Positions 57,108 to 64,000 of a stretch of 64,000 nt of DNA are shown here, piece after piece (position 1 is the stretch's first letter; each line of letters opens with the position of its first letter). A program made the translations under genes and the position numbers. The notes below the pieces were generated by a model. That model searched no databases and was not told where the DNA came from. It saw only the letters and a list, made by a program, of their open reading frames with translations. The stretch is from Caballeronia sp. dw_19. GTDB taxonomy: Bacteria > Pseudomonadota > Gammaproteobacteria > Burkholderiales > Burkholderiaceae. Location of the stretch: the NCBI RefSeq assembly GCF_018449515.1, contig NZ_JAAVUQ010000026.1:46646-110645 (forward strand), in the 5' to 3' direction.

Positions 57108-58247
57108 TTAGAAGCGGTGCCGGATCCCCATTTTCACTGCTATCTGGGTCGGTGTGCTGGATTGCCCAAGTGATCCAATAGAGGCGACCGCGGCCTGTCC
57201 CGTAGAGTCAATCCCGGATGCGTGCTGCCATATGCCGACAAGGTTCAGATCCGTGCGCTTTGAGAGCGCATAGTCCGGCCCGAAGTCGACTTGCTCGTAC
57301 TTTGCGTTTCTGACTTTTGTGTAGTCAAAAGACAGGCCCACCAGCAGCGCCGGCGTAAAGTTATAGCGGCCGTTTATTTCGAAGCTATTGAAGACTGCCG
57401 TGCCGCTGTTCGGCGTGGACGCAGTACGCACAATGTCCTGATAGCGAGAGTTGGTGTAGACCAGCCCGACCCTGCCGTCGCCAATTTTATATGCCACACC
57501 TGCTCCAAAAATCTGCAGGACTTGCGCAGAGGCGTAGCCGCTAAACACGGGACTCTTACCCGGGGATGTATAGCCTTTGGCGCCCGGGAACACGGTCCCG
57601 TCGAGTGCGGACTCGGACGGGTTGTTCACGTTGTCATACACAAGAACAGCATCGAGAGGGCCTTGTGCGTAATTCAAAGCGAAGTTGTAGATCCGGTTCG
57701 TCGCGAAATTACCCGCTACGCCGCCCGGCGCGAACAAGGCGATTGCCTGCATACCGTACACGTGTGGCGATGCATATTTCAGCGAGTTATTGTCGCGGAA
57801 GTTGTCGTTAAGATTATCGAAGTCGCCTGGATGGGTGCCCACCCACGCCCATATGGAAGTCGCGGATATGTTCCTTCCAATGTATTGGCTCATCGCATCG
57901 CGTTGACGGCCCATGGTGAGCGTACCCAGCGTCTCGCTGCTGAGTCCCATGTACGCTTGTCGGCCGAACTCCCGGCCGCCTTGCAGCAACTTGCCATTGG
58001 ATGAGTCAAAACCATTCTCCAAAGTGAAGATTGCCTTCAGGCCTGCGCCGAGATCCTCCGATCCGCGCAAGCCCCAACGGCTTCCATTGGTCTGCCCCGT
58101 GATTGTTTCCAGGTTCGCATGACCGGACTGGTTGTTGATGTACACCAGACCGGAATCAACGATGCCGTATAACGTCACCGAGGTCTGCGCATGAGCCGCG
58201 CCAGCCAGAAAAGGAAATGCGATTAATACTGCCGTTGCTTTCTTCAT
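57108..58247 (-). CDS. Gram-negative outer-membrane porin (OmpC-like)
   Basis: 379 residues. Signal peptide MKKATAVLIAFPFLAGAAHA, then QTSVTLYGIVDSGLVYINNQ, SRWGLRGSEDLGAGLKAIF, the MGRQRDAM segment and a C-terminal strand ending IRHRF with the terminal Phe needed for outer-membrane insertion. This is a typical Burkholderiales 16-stranded trimeric porin, probably for the cluster's aromatic substrate. The start at 58247 is supported by CGGAGA and the signal peptide. A palindrome lies 93 bases upstream. Confidence 0.92.
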   Translation of the reverse strand: MKKATAVLIAFPFLAGAAHAQTSVTLYGIVDSGLVYINNQSGHANLETITGQTNGSRWGLRGSEDLGAGLKAIFTLENGFDSSNGKLLQGGREFGRQAYMGLSSETLGTLTMGRQRDAMSQYIGRNISATSIWAWVGTHPGDFDNLNDNFRDNNSLKYASPHVYGMQAIALFAPGGVAGNFATNRIYNFALNYAQGPLDAVLVYDNVNNPSESALDGTVFPGAKGYTSPGKSPVFSGYASAQVLQIFGAGVAYKIGDGRVGLVYTNSRYQDIVRTASTPNSGTAVFNSFEINGRYNFTPALLVGLSFDYTKVRNAKYEQVDFGPDYALSKRTDLNLVGIWQHASGIDSTGQAAVASIGSLGQSSTPTQIAVKMGIRHRF

Positions 58248-58339
58248 TGGGGTCTCCGTCCCGTTATATCGTCTCGAATCTATATGCCCGAGGGATCGTG
58301 CAAACCGATCTTCGGCATTGCATCCCTGCAGACTCAATG

Positions 58340-58354
58340 TAGTTATACTAACTA
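58340..58354. promoter_or_regulatory. Palindrome overlapping porin promoter
   Basis: TAGTTA-TAC-TAACTA is a perfect 15-bp inverted repeat. On the minus strand it contains GTATAAC, a possible -10, so a regulator bound here would block transcription of the porin gene. It differs from the TTCYG-N5-CAGAA operators. Confidence 0.4.
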
Positions 58355-58516
58355 TCTATTGTTTTATTTGACTCGGCTGCGTGGTCGTACTGCTATTCAA
58401 TGCGTTACCGTCAAGCGTTTTTCCAATGACGGTGGCCCTGGTTCCACCTAACTCCCGTGCGCGGGATCAGGGCCGAATCCCGCCGTGCAATAAAAGCGGT
58501 TGATACGTACCCGGCC

Positions 58517-59629
58517 CTATACGGTCTCCGACCTGAGCGCGATGCAGCTGGCCGGATCGACGGAAAAGAAAATCGTCCCGCCAACCGGCGTTTTGTGTGC
58601 GGGATGAACCCGTGCGAGGACGACCTGTTCATTCACCTTGATCTGGAAGTCCAGGGTCTCGCCCAGAAATACCTTGGTGAATACCGTGCCTTCAAATACA
58701 TTGTGCGATCCGGCTGCATCGCGGGTCTCATGAACCATGAGGTTTTCGGGTCGCATGGAAATGGTGACCTTATCGCCAGCTCGACAAGAAAATGCATTGG
58801 CGACCGCAACGGGCCCGATCGCCGAATCGACAATCAGGTGTCCGTCAGGTCCATCGCAACTAAGAACCGTTCCCTCTATGAAATTGGTCGTCCCCACGAA
58901 GTCTGCGACGAATTTGCTATTTGGCAAATCGTAAATCTCACGTGGCGTCGCTTTTTGAACGATGCGCCCTTCCCGCATTACCGCGATCTCATGCGACAAC
59001 GCGAGCGCTTCCTCTTGATCATGCGTGACGTAAATCGTGGTAATCCGGAGCTCCCGCTGCATGCGTTTAAGCTCGAAACGCATCTTGTCGCGCAGTTTTG
59101 CATCGAGATTTGATAGCGGCTCATCAAGCAGCAAGAGCTTCGGCTCCATCACCAGGGCCCGCGCCAACGCTAGCCGCTGCTGCTGCCCGCCGGACATCTT
59201 CGTGGCATCGCGGTCGGCAATATGCTCCAGCCCGACAGCGGTCAAAACTCGTATGACCTTCTCTTCAATTTCGCGCTTCGAATATTTCTTTGTACCCACT
59301 TCCAATGGAAAGCTGCAATTCTTGAAGACGGACAGATGAGGCCAGATCGCATACGACTGAAAGACCATGCCGAACTGGCGTTTATTCGGAGGGACGAAAG
59401 TATTGCTTCCCGCTGCAAACACCGTCACGCCGTTCACTGAAATGGACCCTTCCACCGGACGCTCGAGACCCGCGATGGAACGCAGGGTCGTCGTCTTGCC
59501 GCATCCACTCGGGCCGAGCAGCGTGAAGAGCTTGCCTTGAGGCACATCGAATGAAACGTCGCGGGCAGCGCGTACGCGCACGTTATTGCCATCGACATAT
59601 TCTGTATTCAAACCCTGAACATTTAGCAC
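58517..59629 (-). CDS. ABC-importer ATP-binding protein (PotA/FbpC-like)
   Basis: 370 residues. Walker A GPSGCGKTT near 42, Q-loop in FGMVFQSYAIWPHLSV, signature MSGGQQQRLALARAL, Walker B LLLLDEPLSNLD, H-loop VTHDQEEAL, then a TOBE domain from about 280 (VTISMRPENLMVHE). The GTG at 59629 with GGAGATC is preferred to the far-upstream ATG. Translation follows the permease gene by 16 bases, so they are one operon. It powers the importer for the binding protein at 55940. Confidence 0.9.
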   Translation of the reverse strand: MLNVQGLNTEYVDGNNVRVRAARDVSFDVPQGKLFTLLGPSGCGKTTTLRSIAGLERPVEGSISVNGVTVFAAGSNTFVPPNKRQFGMVFQSYAIWPHLSVFKNCSFPLEVGTKKYSKREIEEKVIRVLTAVGLEHIADRDATKMSGGQQQRLALARALVMEPKLLLLDEPLSNLDAKLRDKMRFELKRMQRELRITTIYVTHDQEEALALSHEIAVMREGRIVQKATPREIYDLPNSKFVADFVGTTNFIEGTVLSCDGPDGHLIVDSAIGPVAVANAFSCRAGDKVTISMRPENLMVHETRDAAGSHNVFEGTVFTKVFLGETLDFQIKVNEQVVLARVHPAHKTPVGGTIFFSVDPASCIALRSETV

Positions 59630-59645
59630 AATGATCTCCGTGTGT

Positions 59646-61388
59646 TCAGCCGCGGTTCGGCTTGACGCCGAACTTGCTGCCAATGTATTGAGCGAGGGAA
59701 ACCAGTGCGAGCAACACAAAGATCAGCATCACGCTAAGTGCGGACAGCTCAACATACTGACCGTTTTGCCAAAGCTCCCAGATCACGATTGAAACCGTTT
59801 CCGAGCCCGGGCTGTATAGAAGAATGGAACTGGATAACTCGCGGATGGATACGATCAACACATAGATCCAGCCGGCCATCAGGCCCGGCTTGAGCAGCGG
59901 CAACACGATCCGATAGAAGGTGGAACTCCACGTCGCACAACTCATCGCGGCGGATTCTTCCAGTTCCTTGTGAATCTGGATCATCGACGTATTGGTGTAA
60001 CGCATGCCGTAGGGCATGAAGCGGGTGATGTAAGCGAGGAGCAGGATCCATAGCGTGCCGTAGATGCCAATATCGACCTTCAGCGACACGATCATGAATG
60101 ACAATCCCAGCACAAGCCCTGGAAAGACCAGCGGCAGCGACGCCAGGTTGTCGAGCAGCCAGCGACCCGGCAGCTTGGTCTTCACCACGATCCAGCAGAT
60201 CACGGCGCTTAGCAGCATCACGGCGGTCGCGCAACCGAACGACAGCAGCAGACTATTTACCACTGCTGTGCGCAACGCCGGCAGATGAATGATGTAACGG
60301 TAAGCATCGAACGTGAGGTGATGCGCGGCCGCCAGCGATGGTAAGCGGTAATACTTTTGCAGGGACGACCAGAGCAGCACGGCTAGCGGCAATGCGACGA
60401 TCAACAAGAAATAGATAACAAAGATGCCCGCGGTCACGAAGCGCCAGCCACCGAGATCCATCTGCCGGGGACGAAAGCCCTTGCCGCTGATGGTCGTATA
60501 TTTGCCGCCGCGCGATGCAACCCGCGACTGCAGATACAGTCCCACCGACGTAATCAACAACAGCAGCATCGAATACGACGAAGCCAGTCCGACCTGGCTC
60601 GGATATTGTTCAATGGCTTCGTAGATCGACGACGTGAACACCTGCAACTTGACCGGCAAGCCGATCAGAGCCGGCACTTCAAACGACTCCAGAGCACGCA
60701 CGAAAAGGATCAGCAACGTGGACACCACGGCCGGAAAAGCCAGCCGCAACGTGATTCGCCACATGGTGCGGGCAATGCCGGCGCCGCTCATCAGCGACGA
60801 TTCTTCGAGCGAAGGATCCATGCCGCGAAAGGCGGCGGACATCAAGAGGAACGCCATGGTCGAATAATGCAGCCCGTCGACCCAGATCATGCCGCCCATG
60901 CTGTAGACGTTGAACACGGGCTTCGATAACCCGAATACTGACGTCAGCACAACGTTTAGCACTCCAATCTTCGGGCTTGCCAGGAAGATCCACGAGATCG
61001 TGAACAGGATGCCGGGGATGATCAGCGGGACAATGGTAATGGCGTAAAACAGCTTGCGAAACGGGGTATTCGTGCGCTCGATAATCCACGCAAGCAAGGT
61101 ACCGATGAAAAATGACACGAGCGCTGCGCCCAACGCGAACTCCAGCGAATTGCCCAGCGTGCGCAGCGTTTCGGGACTGCCATACGCAATACGATAATTG
61201 CCGAACGTGAACATTGCCGGTGTATCGGCGACTTGCGGGGTGTAGAAGCTTTGCCAGAAGAGGAAGCACAACGGAATCAGCGCGAGGATGCCGGTGATCA
61301 GGACCGCCGCGCCAATGATCAGCCATTTGCTTTCGAGTCGGCGAGAACGCTGAATAGCGGTTTTCATCGCATCGAAGGTCATTTCCAT
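59646..61388 (-). CDS. ABC-importer permease, fused two-domain (FbpB-like)
   Basis: 580 residues with about 12 helices, made of two homologous halves. Each half carries an EAA-type loop: the first around EESSLMSGAGIARTMWRITL near 200, the second around ELEESAAMSCATWSSTFYRI near 480. The fused arrangement is that of iron(III)/thiosulfate-like FbpB permeases. Start at 61388 with GGGGGATC. A truncated copy of the binding-protein gene start ends just before and overlaps this start region. Confidence 0.9.
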   Translation of the reverse strand: MEMTFDAMKTAIQRSRRLESKWLIIGAAVLITGILALIPLCFLFWQSFYTPQVADTPAMFTFGNYRIAYGSPETLRTLGNSLEFALGAALVSFFIGTLLAWIIERTNTPFRKLFYAITIVPLIIPGILFTISWIFLASPKIGVLNVVLTSVFGLSKPVFNVYSMGGMIWVDGLHYSTMAFLLMSAAFRGMDPSLEESSLMSGAGIARTMWRITLRLAFPAVVSTLLILFVRALESFEVPALIGLPVKLQVFTSSIYEAIEQYPSQVGLASSYSMLLLLITSVGLYLQSRVASRGGKYTTISGKGFRPRQMDLGGWRFVTAGIFVIYFLLIVALPLAVLLWSSLQKYYRLPSLAAAHHLTFDAYRYIIHLPALRTAVVNSLLLSFGCATAVMLLSAVICWIVVKTKLPGRWLLDNLASLPLVFPGLVLGLSFMIVSLKVDIGIYGTLWILLLAYITRFMPYGMRYTNTSMIQIHKELEESAAMSCATWSSTFYRIVLPLLKPGLMAGWIYVLIVSIRELSSSILLYSPGSETVSIVIWELWQNGQYVELSALSVMLIFVLLALVSLAQYIGSKFGVKPNRG

Positions 61389-61480
61389 ACGATCCCCCTG
61401 TCGAGAGGATGACTCGGGGAATCCTGCAAGGTCAGCGTTGCACGCCTATCACCTGCCACGCACTCCGCGACGAGAACGGA

Positions 61481-61540
61481 CCACGTGTTGTCAGTTGCTG
61501 TGACGGTACATCTTGTCGTCATCTTGTCTCCATTTATCTT
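61481..61540 (-). pseudogene. Remnant of solute-binding-protein gene start
   Basis: On the minus strand, ATGGAGACAAG precedes ATG (61522) and codons MTTRCTVTATDNTW. The SBP gene at 55940 has ATGGAGACACG and MTTRRTMTKMAATW. About 30 of 35 bases around the start agree. After that the sequence diverges, and the frame runs open to a stop inside the permease start region near 61380. The match is short but includes the ribosome binding site. Confidence 0.5.
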
Positions 61541-61678
61541 TGTTCTTCTACCCAACCTGCGGGCATGCCGGTCTCGCCGGCACTGCGTTCACATTCCCTG
61601 GCAGCGGTGAGGCGAACCAGGGCGTCCTGGCCGCGTGGGGCACGGCTCTTAAGACGACACTATGCGAACGGTAATTTC

Positions 61679-61749
61679 GAGGATCCAGCTTAACGTTCGA
61701 GCGACGGTCCCGGTTAAACCCTCGGTCAATCTTTAGCTGCTGGATCCTC
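61679..61749. repeat. 11-bp inverted repeat downstream of Rieske gene
   Basis: GAGGATCCAGC (61679-61689) and GCTGGATCCTC (61739-61749) are perfect inverted copies 49 bases apart. They lie just after the Rieske stop on its strand. They could form an mRNA 3' structure or mark a rearrangement end. Confidence 0.45.
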
Positions 61750-61777
61750 AGGTGAAGCAATGAAGCTTTAGGCTAAG

Positions 61778-63124
61778 TTAGCCGGGCGTGTTTTCAGTCG
61801 CCGTGGCTGTGCCCTGAGCGAGCTCGAACTCCTCGATGCGCCGATGCAAATCCTTGACCATCTCAAGCGCCGGCCCGTAACGGTCAGCATCGTCGTTAAA
61901 GAAACCCTTGTGATACAGCTTGCGGAAGTTGTGCTTCAACAGCGGCTTGCTGTAGTCGGGCGCTTCCCCCGTCCCATAGATAATCGGCGGTGATTCACGA
62001 AAGAAGTTGATCGGCTCCTCGCCCTGCTCCACGCGCGTAATTTGCTCGTCGAGCTGACGGCGCAGCAACACGATTGGAACGTCCGTACGCCCGAGCAACT
62101 CTGCACTGCGGTCCGTGATCGGCCCTTGCGCGTCCCATACCAGCGCATCTTGCGCCAACACGTAATCAAGAATCGGACGACCGTTCTCATCGTGGCGTGG
62201 CGGCTCGTACCACGGCACCGAATCCTGCTTGGGCACATCGACTCCCGGAGGCGCCGCGTAGACCTGATAGCAGATGTGATACGTGTGCGTGTCGTCGATC
62301 GGAACACGAATCTGATATTCGCTGCGCGGCGCACCAGTCTTGCCGGTCTGCGTATAGAACGGGAAGATCACCGTTGAGTGGTCGCGGGTGTAGTCGCTAT
62401 CCGCCCCCAGTTCCTGCGAGTAATTCACGCCTTTCGCAAAACCATGCGTGGTCGGGTGAGCGTACAGCTCCTTGATGCCTACGCCCGTCTTCAGCCGCGT
62501 GTGCAGCGTGTGCTCTGCCTGCGCGGTAGCTTCTTCAAAGCGGCCTTGCTGCTTGAGCACGTACTGGAACATATGACCGTGCGCCCACGCGCTATGCGTG
62601 GGGTCGCCGGTGTTCTCATGGCACTGCAGCCAGTTGCAGTTGATCTGCATGATGGCAATCTGGCGGATCGCGTTGGGCCACACGAACAGGTCCCAGCGCG
62701 GTAATGCGGGCGCCGGAGCCGGGCCCATGTAAGCAAACACCAGTCCGCCGAGTTCTTCAACCGGATACGCCTTGAGCTTTTGCTTGATCTCGCCGCACGG
62801 GGTAGCTTCCATTGGGCGCTCGATGCATTTGCCCTCTTGATTGAAAAGCCAGCCGTGGTACGGACAGCGTAAGCCGCAATCGTCCGGAATTCCGAATTGA
62901 AGGTCCACGTTGCGGTGCAGGCAACGATCCCCCACCAGACCGAGCTTGCCGCTGTTGTCTTTGTACAGGACCAGGTCTTCGCCGAGGATGCGCACCTTGC
63001 GGACTGGATTGTCGTCGAGTTGGGAATAGGGCGCGATGGGAATCCAGTAGCGGCGCATTAGTTCGCCACCAGGCGTTCCAGGGCCGACACGCGTCAGGCG
63101 TTCGTTCATTGCGGGGCTGAGCAT
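61778..63124 (-). CDS. Rieske non-heme iron oxygenase, phthalate-4,5-dioxygenase-like
   Basis: 448 residues. The Rieske [2Fe-2S] ligands are Cys68, His70, Cys87 and His90 (CLH-x16-CPYH). The mononuclear iron site shows Asp174, His177 and His182 in NTGDPTHSAWAHGHM, with the same spacing as in phthalate dioxygenase. MLSPAMNERLTRVGPGTPGG and ELMRRYWIPI at the N-terminus are typical of the OphA2/Pht3 subgroup, whose members hydroxylate aromatic acids with one oxygenase component plus a PDR-type reductase. The start at 63124 has AAGGAGA upstream. The longer frame covers only the promoter. The exact substrate is unknown. Confidence 0.88.
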   Translation of the reverse strand: MLSPAMNERLTRVGPGTPGGELMRRYWIPIAPYSQLDDNPVRKVRILGEDLVLYKDNSGKLGLVGDRCLHRNVDLQFGIPDDCGLRCPYHGWLFNQEGKCIERPMEATPCGEIKQKLKAYPVEELGGLVFAYMGPAPAPALPRWDLFVWPNAIRQIAIMQINCNWLQCHENTGDPTHSAWAHGHMFQYVLKQQGRFEEATAQAEHTLHTRLKTGVGIKELYAHPTTHGFAKGVNYSQELGADSDYTRDHSTVIFPFYTQTGKTGAPRSEYQIRVPIDDTHTYHICYQVYAAPPGVDVPKQDSVPWYEPPRHDENGRPILDYVLAQDALVWDAQGPITDRSAELLGRTDVPIVLLRRQLDEQITRVEQGEEPINFFRESPPIIYGTGEAPDYSKPLLKHNFRKLYHKGFFNDDADRYGPALEMVKDLHRRIEEFELAQGTATATENTPG

Positions 63125-63166
63125 TGTTTTAGTCTCCTTCGTTGTAAGGCCAGAATTAGTGAAGTC

Positions 63167-63195
63167 AGAATATTTTTCGACCACCGTTCTGTCAA
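63167..63195 (-). promoter_or_regulatory. Sigma-70 promoter of Rieske oxygenase gene
   Basis: On the minus strand TTGACA (63195-63190), 17-base spacer, TATTCT (63172-63167), about 43 bases before the start codon. Same elements and spacing as the copy at 54561-54589. Confidence 0.7.
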
Positions 63196-63205
63196 TCGAC
63201 ACAAA

Positions 63206-63220
63206 TTCTGGCAGACGGAA
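63206..63220. promoter_or_regulatory. Putative IclR operator (copy 2)
   Basis: TTCTGGCAGACGGAA (plus strand) is an imperfect inverted repeat matching the palindrome before the duplicated promoter at 54536-54550. It lies just upstream of the -35 of the Rieske promoter, a position suited to activation by IclR. Confidence 0.5.
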
Positions 63221-64000
63221 TGCTCATTGAACCGTTTGGGAGAGGCAGCGATCGCCATGATGGCTGGCTTAGCAGAAGAGTTGGAACCGTGCGTGCTTCC
63301 CGGTATGACTCAAGCGCCCGTGGTTTCACTGATAAGCGCAACCCGCATATAGGCTCCTGTGATCTGGACGGCATCCAAGTCCGACTATCTTCTTAGTACT
63401 GCAAGTTAATATACGGATGTGGCCGCTGCAATATCGGTGCCGACAATACTCACGGCTGTCGGCGCGTCGCGCGCAGCGGGATGTCTGAAAAAAATGCGGT
63501 GGTTAGCGGCGTGACCGACTATGTCGCATGGCCACCGTGCCGTACACGGAGTCATGGACGGTTGCATCGTGGGGTATCACTATGCAAGATGGAAGGAGAA
63601 GAAAAGGAGCAGGAGCGAACGGCAGCCGTGAGCCAACGCACTGATATTGCGTCGGGCCCGGTCCAATAGACGGGTGGCGTCGCTCCGACCCGCCTTCAGT
63701 GGCGGGCGGTCGTCAGTCGTACACGGCTACCGCCTCATGGATCTGGTGCAAATAGCGGTGATAGTCGAGGACGTTAATTTTAATAGGATATGTCAACCCG
63801 CAAGACCGGCGGCGGAAGATAGCTGCCAGACGACATTCGATTCCAGATTCGATACAGATTATCCTTCAGATCTGCCTCGAATTCCGTCATCGACTGCTTG
63901 TCCACACCCGCCGCCCCGCGGTTGTCGTTCCTGGTTCTGTCGCGATAAGGTCATCTTGATGAGCAGAGCCGAAATGACAAGGACTGCTCACCTAACCATG
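63221..64000. other. Region beyond the catabolic cluster, no gene recognised
   Basis: About 780 bases. A 62-codon frame at 63481-63669 has no ribosome binding site or family. Nothing else could be supported; a gene may start beyond the window edge. Confidence 0.4.

Larger units (their letters stand above)
61389..61777. other. Gap between Rieske and permease genes with SBP remnant and inverted repeat
   Basis: 389 bases. It holds the short binding-protein-like remnant (61481-61540) and an 11-bp inverted repeat (61679-61749). No intact gene is seen. Confidence 0.5.

Noticed and set aside
63481..63669. 62-codon plus-strand frame at the window end
   Set aside because: No ribosome binding site, no family and an ordinary chance length for this base composition.

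Overview
The window looks like Burkholderiales DNA, most likely Paraburkholderia, Caballeronia or Burkholderia. Codon use is GC-rich. The protein types fit that group: a DUF3300/DUF2950 pair, an HpnN-type hopanoid RND protein, a MaeB-type malic enzyme, a Gram-negative porin and a PDR/VanB-type reductase. Paralogous copies of normally single housekeeping genes (a divergent RpoD, an extra FabZ), many transporters, toxin-antitoxin pairs, decayed genes and no rRNA or tRNA suggest a secondary chromosome or megaplasmid. This placement is inferred from the sequence alone.

Layout. (1) 0.3-6.9 kb: a carboxylate uptake and aldolase operon (DUF485-like protein, SSS symporter, HpcH/HpaI aldolase) with a LysR regulator, then a second LysR gene divergent from a 14-TM MFS pump. 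(2) 6.9-33.5 kb: a region with an anaerobic or microaerobic theme. It holds a decayed stretch with the remains of an Fnr-type regulator, a DUF3300-DUF2950 pair, remnants of a zinc alcohol dehydrogenase and an Old Yellow Enzyme, and a five-gene HlyD/ABC-2 export operon. It continues with a frameshifted hpnN and a tightly coupled operon for a GltD-like flavoprotein, pyruvate:ferredoxin oxidoreductase, D-lactate dehydrogenase and a dihydroorotate-dehydrogenase-like protein, then two MFS transporters and an MscS channel with a cyclic-nucleotide-binding-like domain. Five Fnr-box-like palindromes lie in intergenic DNA of this region. (3) 33.5-40.8 kb: maeB, a divergent primary-type sigma factor, FabZ, an isocitrate/isopropylmalate-type dehydrogenase and a nitrilase remnant. 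(4) 41-50.5 kb: a SNF2 helicase/SWIM zinc-finger pair, a tandem-domain putative DNA-binding protein, RES/Xre and CcdA/CcdB toxin-antitoxin modules and an IS6-family transposase remnant. (5) 50.8-63.2 kb: an aromatic-acid catabolic cluster with a Rieske oxygenase and PDR reductase, two different decarboxylase-type enzymes, an aldo/keto reductase, an IclR regulator, a porin and an ABC importer.

The most interesting part is cluster 5. Its genes fit uptake, ring hydroxylation and decarboxylation of a phthalate-like aromatic acid, but the combination does not match one standard pathway. The promoter, leader and first ~35 codons of the Rieske gene occur a second time, decayed, between iclR and the aldo/keto reductase gene. 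Both copies carry a TTGACA-N17-TATTCT promoter and a TTCYG-N5-CAGAA palindrome. A short copy of the start of the solute-binding-protein gene also lies directly upstream of the ABC permease gene. The cluster therefore seems to have been reshuffled, with old 5' ends left in front of new genes.
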